The notes below the pieces were generated by a model, which was not told the DNA's origin, did no database searches, and was given only the letters and a program-made list of their open reading frames with translations. A stretch of 8,829 nt of DNA from an uncultured Fibrobacterota bacterium (lineage in GTDB: Bacteria > Fibrobacterota > Chitinivibrionia > Chitinivibrionales > Chitinispirillaceae), in NCBI GenBank assembly GCA_903888815.1, contig CAISVC010000317.1, forward strand, positions 1 through 8,829, written 5' to 3'. Of the stretch, positions 1 through 6,295 are shown one piece after another (within the stretch, counting starts at the first letter, position 1; every line of letters begins with the position of its first letter). The translations under genes were made by a program, and so were the position numbers.

Positions 1-366
1 AACATTTCCTCAATGAACTCGTTCAGGCCGCTCACGAGGATCCCCGCCTATTCGGCCGCCAAGGCATCGGTGAACAATTTTACCGCCTGGCTCGCGGTCC
101 ACTGCGCGCGCCGGAACGTCCGCGTCAATGCCATTGCGCCGGGCTTTTTCCTGACCGAACAGAACCGCTTCCTGCTCTACGATCAGGCGAGCGGCGGATT
201 GACGGCGCGCGGAAAGAAGATCCTTGAAGCAACGCCCATGAACCGCTTCGGGACGCCCGATGAGCTGCAGGGCGCGGTGCTGTACCTCATTTCTGATCTG
301 TCGAAATTCGTCACCGGCGTCGTGCTCCCGATTGACGGCGGATTCAGCGCTTATTCGGGAGTCTGA
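1..366 (+). CDS. uxuB: D-mannonate oxidoreductase (fructuronate reductase), SDR type, 3' part
   Basis: The frame is open from the first base, so the gene is cut by the window edge. About 121 C-terminal residues remain, and the N-terminal Rossmann cofactor-binding part is missing. The classical short-chain dehydrogenase active site is visible: NISSMN with the catalytic Ser at residues 3-4, then YSAAK with Tyr17 and Lys21 (numbered from base 1). The following stretch RVNAIAPGFFLTEQNR and the C-terminal end PIDGGFSAYSGV resemble the SDR-type D-mannonate oxidoreductases found in Bacillus-like uronate operons, more than fatty-acid or gluconate 5-dehydrogenase SDRs. Members reduce D-fructuronate to D-mannonate with NAD(P)H in the cytoplasm. 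The E. coli enzyme named UxuB belongs to a different, long-chain family, so the symbol here is by function. Downstream kinase and transporter genes fit a uronate role. Another sugar-acid substrate remains possible. Confidence 0.85.
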   Translation, partial: NISSMNSFRPLTRIPAYSAAKASVNNFTAWLAVHCARRNVRVNAIAPGFFLTEQNRFLLYDQASGGLTARGKKILEATPMNRFGTPDELQGAVLYLISDLSKFVTGVVLPIDGGFSAYSGV

Positions 367-391
367 TATATTCCCGGATCAGGCATATAAA
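363..391 (+). promoter_or_regulatory. possible sigma-70-like promoter ahead of gnd
   Basis: A TATAAA box (386-391) lies 17 bp downstream of CTGATA (363-368), which matches the -35 consensus at four of six positions. Initiation would fall near 398, giving a leader of about 47 bases before the gnd start at 445. The -35 element overlaps the stop codon of the preceding SDR gene. The call rests only on spacing and consensus. It may be an internal promoter in a longer operon or chance in an AT-richer gap. Confidence 0.3.
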
Positions 392-431
392 CTGCCAATT
401 AAGTACGGATGATGAACGGACACTCTTACAC

Positions 432-437
432 AAAGGA
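432..437 (+). promoter_or_regulatory. ribosome binding site deciding the gnd start
   Basis: AAAGGA lies 7 bases before the ATG at 445. The earlier in-frame ATGs at 409 and 412 have no comparable Shine-Dalgarno sequence, and starting there would add twelve residues absent from the family. Confidence 0.8.
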
Positions 438-444
438 CACTCAC

Positions 445-1851
445 ATGGATCGCATGAACATCGGTTTGGTCGGTATCGGTGTTATGGGCCAGAACCTCAC
501 CCTGAACATCGAGCGGAACGGCTTTTCGGTCGCCGTGTATGACCGGGCGGAAGGAAAGGTAGCGGATTTTCTTGCCGGAAAAGCAAAAGGAAAACGGATC
601 TCCGGCGCCGGGAACGTCGGGGAATTCGCAGAGCGGCTGGAACGGCCCCGCCGCATAATTCTCCTCGTGAACGCCGGGAAACCGGTCGATGACGTCATCG
701 ACCATCTCAAACCCCATCTTGAAAAGGGCGATATCGTCCTTGACGGCGGCAACTCGTTCTTCAAGGACACCGAACGGCGGAGCGCGCTTCTCGAAAAGGA
801 CGGCATCCACTTCGTCGGCTCGGGTGTTTCCGGCGGTGAAGAAGGGGCGCTCAAGGGACCGGCCATCATGCCCGGCGGAGCGCGGGAGGCGTATGACGCC
901 CTCGCCCCGGTCCTTACCAAAATCGCAGCGTATGTCAAGGATGACCCGTGCTGCGCGTACATCGGCCCCCGGGGCGCAGGGCACTATGTGAAGATGGTTC
1001 ACAACGGCATCGAGTATGCCATCATGCAGCTGATCGGCGAGGCGTACGATGTGCTCAGGACGGGCCTCAAGGCGACCGCGCCGGAGATCGCGGCCTTTTT
1101 CCGCGAGTGGAATAAGGGCGACCTCGACTCCTACCTTTTCGAAATCACTGCCAAAGTGCTTTCGAAGCTCGACCCGGAAACCGGCAAGCCGCTCGTTGAC
1201 CTGATCCTCGACACCGCAGAGCAGAAGGGAACGGGCAAGTGGACCAGCCAGAACGCCTTCGACCTCGGAGTTCCCATCCCGACCATCAATGCGGCGGTCG
1301 AAATGCGGATGCTTTCGAGCCTCAAGGACCAGCGGATGAAAGCGGCGGGTATTCTCCGCGGCCCGGCCGCTGCCGCGGGAATAGTTTCGTCCTTTGTCAA
1401 TGACGTTCGCGACGCCCTCCACGCGTCCATCATCACCAGCTACGCCCAGGGCATGGCGCTTCTCAGTGCGGCCTCGGCGGAATATCAGTACGCGCTCAAG
1501 CTCGATGAAATCGCCTCCCTGTGGCGCGGCGGATGCATCATCCGCTCGCGCATGCTCGCACCGATCCGCGAGGCGTTCGCGCGGACGCCGGCGCCGGCCA
1601 ACATGATGCTCGACCAGTACTTCGCGGACAAGCTGAACGAGCTGCAGCCGGCATGGCACCGTGCCGTGGAAACCGCGGTCCGTTACGGTATCCCGGTCCT
1701 GGCCACGGGCGCATCGCTCTCCTACTACGATGCATGCCGGCGTGACCGTCTGCCGGCGAATCTCCTCCAGGGGCAGCGCGACTTTTTCGGCGCGCACACC
1801 TACCGCAGAACCGACCGGGAAGGGGTGTTCCACACGAAGTGGGACGAATAA
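445..1851 (+). CDS. gnd: 6-phosphogluconate dehydrogenase, decarboxylating (long form)
   Basis: It oxidatively decarboxylates 6-phosphogluconate to ribulose 5-phosphate, CO2 and reduced nicotinamide cofactor, in the cytosolic pentose phosphate pathway. With the start at 445 the protein has 468 residues, the same length as E. coli Gnd, and key residues keep the same numbers. The Rossmann motif GIGVMG is at 10-15, the substrate loop GVSGGEEGA at 127-135, and the catalytic Lys183 and Glu190 lie in HYVKMVHNGIEY. The family signature KGTGKW is at 261-266, and the C-terminal substrate-binding end RDFFGAHTY at 445-453 includes Arg445 and His451. The residue after the second beta strand is Asp33, followed by Arg34, where E. 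coli has Asn33-Arg34. This position contacts the 2'-phosphate of NADP, so cofactor preference may differ. The gene sits 78 bp after the SDR gene and 59 bp before the kinase, which links it to sugar-acid breakdown. Confidence 0.96.
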   Translation: MDRMNIGLVGIGVMGQNLTLNIERNGFSVAVYDRAEGKVADFLAGKAKGKRISGAGNVGEFAERLERPRRIILLVNAGKPVDDVIDHLKPHLEKGDIVLDGGNSFFKDTERRSALLEKDGIHFVGSGVSGGEEGALKGPAIMPGGAREAYDALAPVLTKIAAYVKDDPCCAYIGPRGAGHYVKMVHNGIEYAIMQLIGEAYDVLRTGLKATAPEIAAFFREWNKGDLDSYLFEITAKVLSKLDPETGKPLVDLILDTAEQKGTGKWTSQNAFDLGVPIPTINAAVEMRMLSSLKDQRMKAAGILRGPAAAAGIVSSFVNDVRDALHASIITSYAQGMALLSAASAEYQYALKLDEIASLWRGGCIIRSRMLAPIREAFARTPAPANMMLDQYFADKLNELQPAWHRAVETAVRYGIPVLATGASLSYYDACRRDRLPANLLQGQRDFFGAHTYRRTDREGVFHTKWDE

Positions 1852-1899
1852 AATCCCGATATGATGATACGCTGCATCTGCCACCTTTACCTATAGACA

Positions 1900-1904
1900 G
1901 GGAG
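1900..1904 (+). promoter_or_regulatory. ribosome binding site deciding the sugar kinase start
   Basis: GGGAG lies 6 bases before the ATG at 1911. The reading frame stays open back to an ATG at 1839 inside the gnd 3' end. The 24 extra residues this would add do not look like the N terminus of a PfkB kinase, and that ATG has no clear Shine-Dalgarno sequence. Confidence 0.75.
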
Positions 1905-1910
1905 CAACCG

Positions 1911-2993
1911 ATGAAAGAGAGTCTGAATATCCGTTCTGATGGCGCGTTGGATTTTGTCAGTCTCGGAGCGCTGGTCCACCGGCTCGATCCCGGTACCATA
2001 CCGTTCCGCAAAGCTACGGAGTGCCGCATCCACGTGAGCGGCGGTGAGTTCAACGTGGCGGCCAACCTTGCGGACTGCTTTCGCATGAACACCGGGATCG
2101 CGACGGCCATGGCGGAGTATCCGATCGGCGACCTGATCGCCGAAAGGGTGAGGGCGATGGGGGTGCGTCCCTTTTACAAGCGGTTCAAGCACAACGGCGT
2201 CAACGGCCCGAACATGGCGACCGTGTACAGCGACCGGGGATGGGGCGTCCGGGCGCCGGTGGTGTTCTACAACCGGTCGAACGAAGCGGCGGCGCAGTTG
2301 AAACCCGGCGATTTTGACTGGAATTCGGTCTTCGCAGGGGGCGTCCGCTGGTTCCACAGCGGCGGCATCTTCGCCTCGCTTTCCGCCACCACCGGCGAGC
2401 TGATCATCGAGGGAATGAAGGCGGCAAAAAAGGCAGGGGCGGTCACGAGCTTCGATCTGAACTTCCGGGAAAAACTGTGGAGCATCTGGGGCGGCGAAAA
2501 GAAGGCCGCGGAGGTCGTCAACCGCATCGTTGAAAACGTGGATGTGCTGGTCGGCAACGAGGAGGACCTGCAGAAAGGGCTCGGAATCCCGGGTCCCGAA
2601 GTTGCCGCAAAGTCCAAGCTCGATCCGTCGGCCTTTTTCGGCATGATCGGCAAGGTGGTGAACCGGCACCCGCAGGTGAAGGTCGTGGCCACGACCCTGC
2701 GGGAAGTGGTATCAACGAACAGGCACCGCTGGAGCGCCGTGGCATGGATAAGCGGAGCAACCTACAGCGCGCCGACCTGCGAGCTCGAAGTGTTCGACCG
2801 AGTGGGCGGCGGCGATGGTTTTGCCAGCGGATTCTTCTACGGGTTGCTGACCGGCGAACCGCCCGAAGAGTCCGTGAAGCTCGGATGGGCGCACGGGGCG
2901 CTCCTCACCACCTTCCCCGGCGACACGACGATGGCCACGGTCGAACAGGTCCGTTCGTTTGCCAAGGGCGGGTCAGCCCGGATCCAGCGGTAG
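1911..2993 (+). CDS. kdgK: PfkB-family sugar kinase, probable 2-keto-3-deoxygluconate kinase
   Basis: This ribokinase/PfkB-fold kinase has 360 residues, slightly longer than typical KDG kinases. The N-terminal glycine pair and Asn of the substrate site are in SGGEFNVA (43-50). VFYNR (118-122) and FDLNFREKLW (181-190) correspond to segments that contact 2-keto-3-deoxygluconate in characterised KDG kinases such as that of Thermus. The nucleotide-side motif is at VGNEED (214-219). The anion hole and catalytic base are in DRVGGGDGFASG, with Asp302 as the likely base; the loop reads GGGD rather than the usual GAGD. The expected reaction is ATP-dependent formation of 2-keto-3-deoxy-6-phosphogluconate in the cytosol. 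Uronate genes around it support that. However, no dehydratase making KDG and no KDPG aldolase is in the window, while gnd is adjacent, so another substrate such as gluconate cannot be excluded. Kinase family is secure; substrate is inferred. Confidence 0.82.
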   Translation: MKESLNIRSDGALDFVSLGALVHRLDPGTIPFRKATECRIHVSGGEFNVAANLADCFRMNTGIATAMAEYPIGDLIAERVRAMGVRPFYKRFKHNGVNGPNMATVYSDRGWGVRAPVVFYNRSNEAAAQLKPGDFDWNSVFAGGVRWFHSGGIFASLSATTGELIIEGMKAAKKAGAVTSFDLNFREKLWSIWGGEKKAAEVVNRIVENVDVLVGNEEDLQKGLGIPGPEVAAKSKLDPSAFFGMIGKVVNRHPQVKVVATTLREVVSTNRHRWSAVAWISGATYSAPTCELEVFDRVGGGDGFASGFFYGLLTGEPPEESVKLGWAHGALLTTFPGDTTMATVEQVRSFAKGGSARIQR

Positions 2994-3006
2994 TTCCGGC
3001 CGGAAC
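2993..3006. repeat. perfect 14-bp palindrome in the kinase-larA gap
   Basis: GTTCCGGCCGGAAC equals its own reverse complement. It begins at the last base of the kinase stop codon. In RNA it could form a 5-bp stem with a GGCC loop. As DNA it could be a small operator. A second short inverted repeat, CCTT-ATA-AAGG at 3007-3017, follows directly and includes the larA Shine-Dalgarno bases. No U-run follows, so this is not an intrinsic terminator. A function is not shown. Confidence 0.5.
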
Positions 3007-3012
3007 CCTTAT

Positions 3013-3017
3013 AAAGG
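3013..3017 (+). promoter_or_regulatory. ribosome binding site deciding the larA-like start
   Basis: AAAGG lies 10 bases before the ATG at 3028. The same frame is open from an ATG at 2959 inside the kinase gene, but that extension is a Gly/Ser/Pro-rich string unlike the family's N terminus. The AAGG bases could pair with CCTT at 3007-3010 and so be partly masked. Confidence 0.65.
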
Positions 3018-3027
3018 CAACGTCACC

Positions 3028-4296
3028 ATGATCCTGTGGGAAAGCAGTTCACCGACCGGCTTTTTATCCGACGACCAGATGCGGCAGGGAATGCATGCCG
3101 CGCTAGACAAAATGGGCGGCCGGAAAAAGATCCTCATCGTGCCGCCCGACATCACTCGGCTCCATTCGGGCGCCGGCCCGCTCACGCGGTACGTCTACGA
3201 GCATGACCCCGCCGCAGTGAAGGCGGTGCTGCCGGCGCTCGGCACCCATGCTCCCATGACCGGACAGGAGATCGCCCTGATGTTCGGGGATCTCCCGAAA
3301 ACGCTTTTTCATGCGCACGCGTGGCGGTCCGACTGCGTCAACCTCGGAGAAATTCCCGCTGATTTCGTCAACCAGGTGTCGCGGGGCGCGGTCACCTATT
3401 CCATCCCGGTGGCGGTGAACCGACGTATCGTGTCGCCTGACTATGACTGCATTCTCTCCATCGGCCAGGTGGTGCCGCATGAAGTCGCCGGTTTTGCCGG
3501 TCAAAGCAAGAATCTTTTCGTCGGGCTGGGCGGCGCCGAAAATATCAATAAGAGCCATTTTCTCGGCGCGGCGTACGGCATGGAACGGATCATGGGTCGC
3601 GCCGCGACGCCGGTCCGCGCCGTGTTCGATTATGTTACCAGGAATTTTCTGCACAATCTCCCGATTGTCTATGCGCTGACGGTCATGGACCGGGACGCGG
3701 GCGGCGCGATGCGGCCCCGCGGGCTTTTTATCGGGGACGACCGGGAGTGCTTCGACCGCGCGGCCGCGTTATCGTATCGCGTCAATATTTCGCTGCTCGA
3801 AAAACCGCTGCACCGGGTCGTCGTGTACCTCGATCCGGTGGAATACAGGAGTTTCTGGCTGGGCAATAAAAGCATTTACCGCACACGCATGGCCATGGCC
3901 GACAACGGCCGGCTCATCGTCCTGGCGCCCGGGGTGGAAAAATTCGGCGAAGACGGCGAGATCGACCGCCTCATCCGTGCATTCGGGTACCACGGCACGC
4001 CGGCAACCCTCGCCGCTGTTGACAAAAGCGAAACCATCAGGAACAACCTGAGCGCTGCTGCCCACCTGATCCACGGTTCGTCCGAAGGCCGCTTCCGTAT
4101 TACCTACTGTCCCGGCGGGATTGCCGGGGGAGAGGTCGAAAAAGCCGGATTTGAATATGCGTCGATCAATGCCATGCTCAAGCGGTACAATCCGAAAAAG
4201 CTTTCTGAAGGGTACAATGTTCTTCCCGACGGCGAGGAGCTGTTCTTTATTTCCAATCCGGCGATCGGCCTCTGGGCATGGAAGGACCGTTTTTAA
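3028..4296 (+). CDS. LarA-family nickel-dependent 2-hydroxyacid racemase/epimerase homologue
   Basis: The protein has 422 residues, close to the 424 of Lactiplantibacillus LarA. LarA uses a nickel-pincer nucleotide bound to a lysine to move hydride at the alpha carbon of a hydroxy acid. Family landmarks are visible: PPDITR (39-44), equivalent to the DDxTR-like loop; LGTHAPMTGQE (71-81) with His74 matching LarA His108; and PHEVAGFAGQSK (150-161) with His151 and Lys161 matching His174 and Lys184. His177 matches the nickel ligand His200. The spacings His-10-Lys-16-His equal those in LarA exactly. The substrate is unlikely to be lactate: the gene lies between a sugar-acid kinase and a hexuronate transporter. 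A C2 epimerisation such as D-mannonate/D-gluconate would suit both chemistry and neighbours, and gluconate epimerase activity is reported within this superfamily. The cofactor genes larB, larC and larE are not in the window. The fold and cofactor type are well supported; the substrate is inference. Confidence 0.88.
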   Translation: MILWESSSPTGFLSDDQMRQGMHAALDKMGGRKKILIVPPDITRLHSGAGPLTRYVYEHDPAAVKAVLPALGTHAPMTGQEIALMFGDLPKTLFHAHAWRSDCVNLGEIPADFVNQVSRGAVTYSIPVAVNRRIVSPDYDCILSIGQVVPHEVAGFAGQSKNLFVGLGGAENINKSHFLGAAYGMERIMGRAATPVRAVFDYVTRNFLHNLPIVYALTVMDRDAGGAMRPRGLFIGDDRECFDRAAALSYRVNISLLEKPLHRVVVYLDPVEYRSFWLGNKSIYRTRMAMADNGRLIVLAPGVEKFGEDGEIDRLIRAFGYHGTPATLAAVDKSETIRNNLSAAAHLIHGSSEGRFRITYCPGGIAGGEVEKAGFEYASINAMLKRYNPKKLSEGYNVLPDGEELFFISNPAIGLWAWKDRF

Positions 4297-4304
4297 CACA
4301 AGAG

Positions 4305-4310
4305 AAAGGA
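4305..4310 (+). promoter_or_regulatory. ribosome binding site deciding the exuT-like start
   Basis: AAAGGA lies 8 bases before the ATG at 4319; a second ATG follows at 4322. The frame is open back to 4121 inside the larA-like gene. That extension would put 66 polar residues before the first membrane segment, which this transporter family does not have. Confidence 0.8.
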
Positions 4311-4318
4311 CGGCTGCA

Positions 4319-5587
4319 ATGATGGAAAGAAAGGCGATTATCGGCAATTTCCGGTGGGTCATCTGTGGACTGCTGTTTTTTGCCACCACCATCAATTACA
4401 TCGACCGCCAGGTGATCAGCATCCTCAAGCCGATGATCGTCCACTGGCCCGGCTGGTCGGAACTGGAATACGGCCGGGTTATTTCCTTTTTCCAGCTCGC
4501 CTACGCGGCGATGATGATCGTCGCAGGAGCGGTCATTGACAGGATCGGCATACGCAAAGGATTTGCAATTGCAATTGTCTTCTGGAGCCTGGCCGCAATG
4601 GGGCATGCAATTTCCGGTGCGGTACTCTCCTTTATCGTCTGGCGGGTGCTGCTGGGACTGGGTGAAGCTGCCAATTTCCCCGCTTCCATAAAAACGGTTG
4701 CCGAATGGTTTCCTAAACGGCAGCGGGCCCTGGCAACCGGCATTTTCAATTCCGGCACCAATGTGGGGGCCTTCGTAACGCCGTTCGCCGTAGCCTGGAT
4801 TCTTTCCACGCTCGGATCGTGGCGCTGGGCGTTCATTTTGACCGGAGCGCTTGGTTTTCTATGGCTCATTTTATGGTTTATTATTTATAAACGCCCCGAA
4901 GAACATCCGCAGCTTTCAAAAGAAGAGCTGGCGTTTATCCAAAGCGAACCGGAAGAAAAAGCAGAAAAAACCCCGTGGCTGCCCCTGTTCAGGCACAAAC
5001 AGACATGGGCTTTTACCATAGGCAAATGCATGACCGATCCCATATGGTGGGTATGGCTGTTCTGGGTGCCCGGGTTTCTGAACAAGAAATTCGGCATTGA
5101 TATCAAAGCCATGGGAGTGCCGCTGGTGGTCATTTACACCATGGCCAGCGTCGGCTCAATAGGCGGCGGATGGTTATCCTCATTCTTCATCAAGCGCGGG
5201 CTGTCAATAAATGCGAGCCGGAAAACCGCGATGCTCATGTGCGCGCTGTGCGTAGTGCCGGTGATTTTTGCGGCCGGGACCACGCACATCTGGACGGCGA
5301 TCCTTCTGATCGGGCTGGCCTGCGGAGCGCACCAGGGATGGTCAGCCAACATTTTCACACTGAGCTCGGATATGTTCCCGAAACGGGCGGTCGGTTCAGT
5401 GGTGGGCATCGGCGGGGCCGCAGGCGGCATCGGCGGGTTTTTCATCGCCAATATCGTGGGCTGGGTGCTGAACCGGAATCCGGGAAACTATCTGCCGATT
5501 TTCATTATTGCGGGTTCCATGTATCTGTCGGCATTGCTGATCATTCATCTGATCGTGCCGAAGATGGAAGCGGCCGAAGTCGAATAG
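4319..5587 (+). CDS. exuT: MFS hexuronate/aldonate transporter, ExuT-like (anion:cation symporter family)
   Basis: This 422-residue inner-membrane protein alternates hydrophobic segments consistent with twelve membrane helices, with a charged central loop (residues about 193-225, rich in Glu and Lys) between the two halves. NYIDRQVISILKP (26-38) at the end of helix 1 is characteristic of ExuT and related proton-coupled sugar-acid symporters. The loop motif DRIGIRKG (74-81) is the usual MFS motif A. RVLLGLGEAANFPA (109-122) and DPIWWVWLFWVPGFL in the second half also match this family. It is expected to import hexuronates such as glucuronate or galacturonate with a proton; aldonates such as mannonate or gluconate are a plausible alternative. 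It starts 22 bp after the larA-like gene and ends the plus-strand cluster. Local base composition is more AT-rich than in gnd, as is common for membrane-protein genes. Confidence 0.9.
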   Translation: MMERKAIIGNFRWVICGLLFFATTINYIDRQVISILKPMIVHWPGWSELEYGRVISFFQLAYAAMMIVAGAVIDRIGIRKGFAIAIVFWSLAAMGHAISGAVLSFIVWRVLLGLGEAANFPASIKTVAEWFPKRQRALATGIFNSGTNVGAFVTPFAVAWILSTLGSWRWAFILTGALGFLWLILWFIIYKRPEEHPQLSKEELAFIQSEPEEKAEKTPWLPLFRHKQTWAFTIGKCMTDPIWWVWLFWVPGFLNKKFGIDIKAMGVPLVVIYTMASVGSIGGGWLSSFFIKRGLSINASRKTAMLMCALCVVPVIFAAGTTHIWTAILLIGLACGAHQGWSANIFTLSSDMFPKRAVGSVVGIGGAAGGIGGFFIANIVGWVLNRNPGNYLPIFIIAGSMYLSALLIIHLIVPKMEAAEVE

Positions 5588-5635
5588 CCTGCGCTGACGG
5601 AAAAACGGGCACTTTATTATTGTTTGAACAGGATA

Positions 5636-6295
5636 TTATGAAAACAACCAGTACAAGAGCAGTTTCCCGATTTCAGATCCTACCCAGTTCCTGAGCCTTT
5701 TCGATTTCCACCAGCAGTGCACCGCTTCGCGGGTCCATCCGTACCGTTCAACCGGTACCGGCAGGTAGTGAAAGCAGAGGGTTTGATCGTGAAATACATC
5801 TCCAACCATGAATTTAATGCGCCGCATATGAAAGGGGTTCGATACGAGTGCAATATGCAGCCGCCCGTCGCGGGGCGTCACGGGGATTTTTTGCAGTGAG
5901 GAAGAATCGCGTGTTCCGGAAGACCGGGGCAGACCGGCCCGGCAGCTTGTGAGCCAGTCGGCAAGGCCTTTGACCTCAGAATAGGTGGAGGGGCTGGTGT
6001 CCATGGCCGCGACTCTTGACATATCAAAGCCATCCCTTGACAGAATGCGCGAATACTGATGGAGATAGTCGCTCAGCACCCAGCGCGCTGCCGGGAACCG
6101 TTCCATGAGCTCGCGGGAATAGGTGATACGCGTGTTTTCACCCGCGAAGGTGAATACGACATCAAGGCGCGGGGGAAGGGTGTCGGCTACGAAAAGCCAG
6201 TCGCCGATTTTTAAAAAAAGTACGAGTACGCAGACGGCAGTGACAGTAACAAAAAGCGCGATCAGCCAGCGGCGGCGCGGCAATCCCATAATCAC
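5636..6295 (-). CDS. short DUF218 (YdcF/SanA-like) membrane-anchored protein
   Basis: The protein has 219 residues and one N-terminal membrane segment (about residues 10-30) preceded by four basic residues, so the bulk is probably outside the cytoplasmic membrane. A DUF218 domain follows: DVVFTFAGENTR (45-56) replaces the usual GGG strand, STYSEV (103-108) matches the S-x-T-x-E region, and SNPFHMRR (152-159) matches the His-Arg active-site-like segment. A polar stretch at 118-144 appears inserted relative to compact family members. The start is a GTG at 6295 overlapping the upstream stop codon by four bases (GTGA); an ATG at 6289 is an alternative. It follows the ElyC-like gene and is probably translationally coupled to it. 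Family members affect envelope polysaccharide or peptidoglycan precursor metabolism, but no reaction is established here. The DUF218 assignment is fairly sure and the role unknown. Confidence 0.75.
   Translation of the reverse strand: MIMGLPRRRWLIALFVTVTAVCVLVLFLKIGDWLFVADTLPPRLDVVFTFAGENTRITYSRELMERFPAARWVLSDYLHQYSRILSRDGFDMSRVAAMDTSPSTYSEVKGLADWLTSCRAGLPRSSGTRDSSSLQKIPVTPRDGRLHIALVSNPFHMRRIKFMVGDVFHDQTLCFHYLPVPVERYGWTREAVHCWWKSKRLRNWVGSEIGKLLLYWLFS

Noticed and set aside
1..366. 3-oxoacyl-ACP reductase (FabG) as the identity of the SDR fragment
   Set aside because: The active site is shared by many SDRs, but the FLTEQNR stretch and the GGFSAYSGV end are those of mannonate oxidoreductases, and the neighbours are sugar-acid genes.
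379..1884. A 501-codon open frame antisense to gnd
   Set aside because: It mirrors gnd almost exactly, has no recognisable domain and is explained by GC-rich third codon positions leaving the opposite strand free of stops.
4121..4318. N-terminal extension of the transporter overlapping the larA-like gene
   Set aside because: The extension is polar and unlike transporter N termini, while AAAGGA is well spaced before the ATG at 4319.
4565..4578. Tandem CAATTG sites as a possible operator
   Set aside because: They lie within the transporter coding sequence and encode alternating Ala and Ile in a membrane helix; chance is the simpler explanation.
5588..5635. Bidirectional terminator between the convergent exuT-like and DUF218 genes
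   Set aside because: I looked for a GC-rich hairpin followed by a T-run on either strand and found none convincing in these 48 bases.
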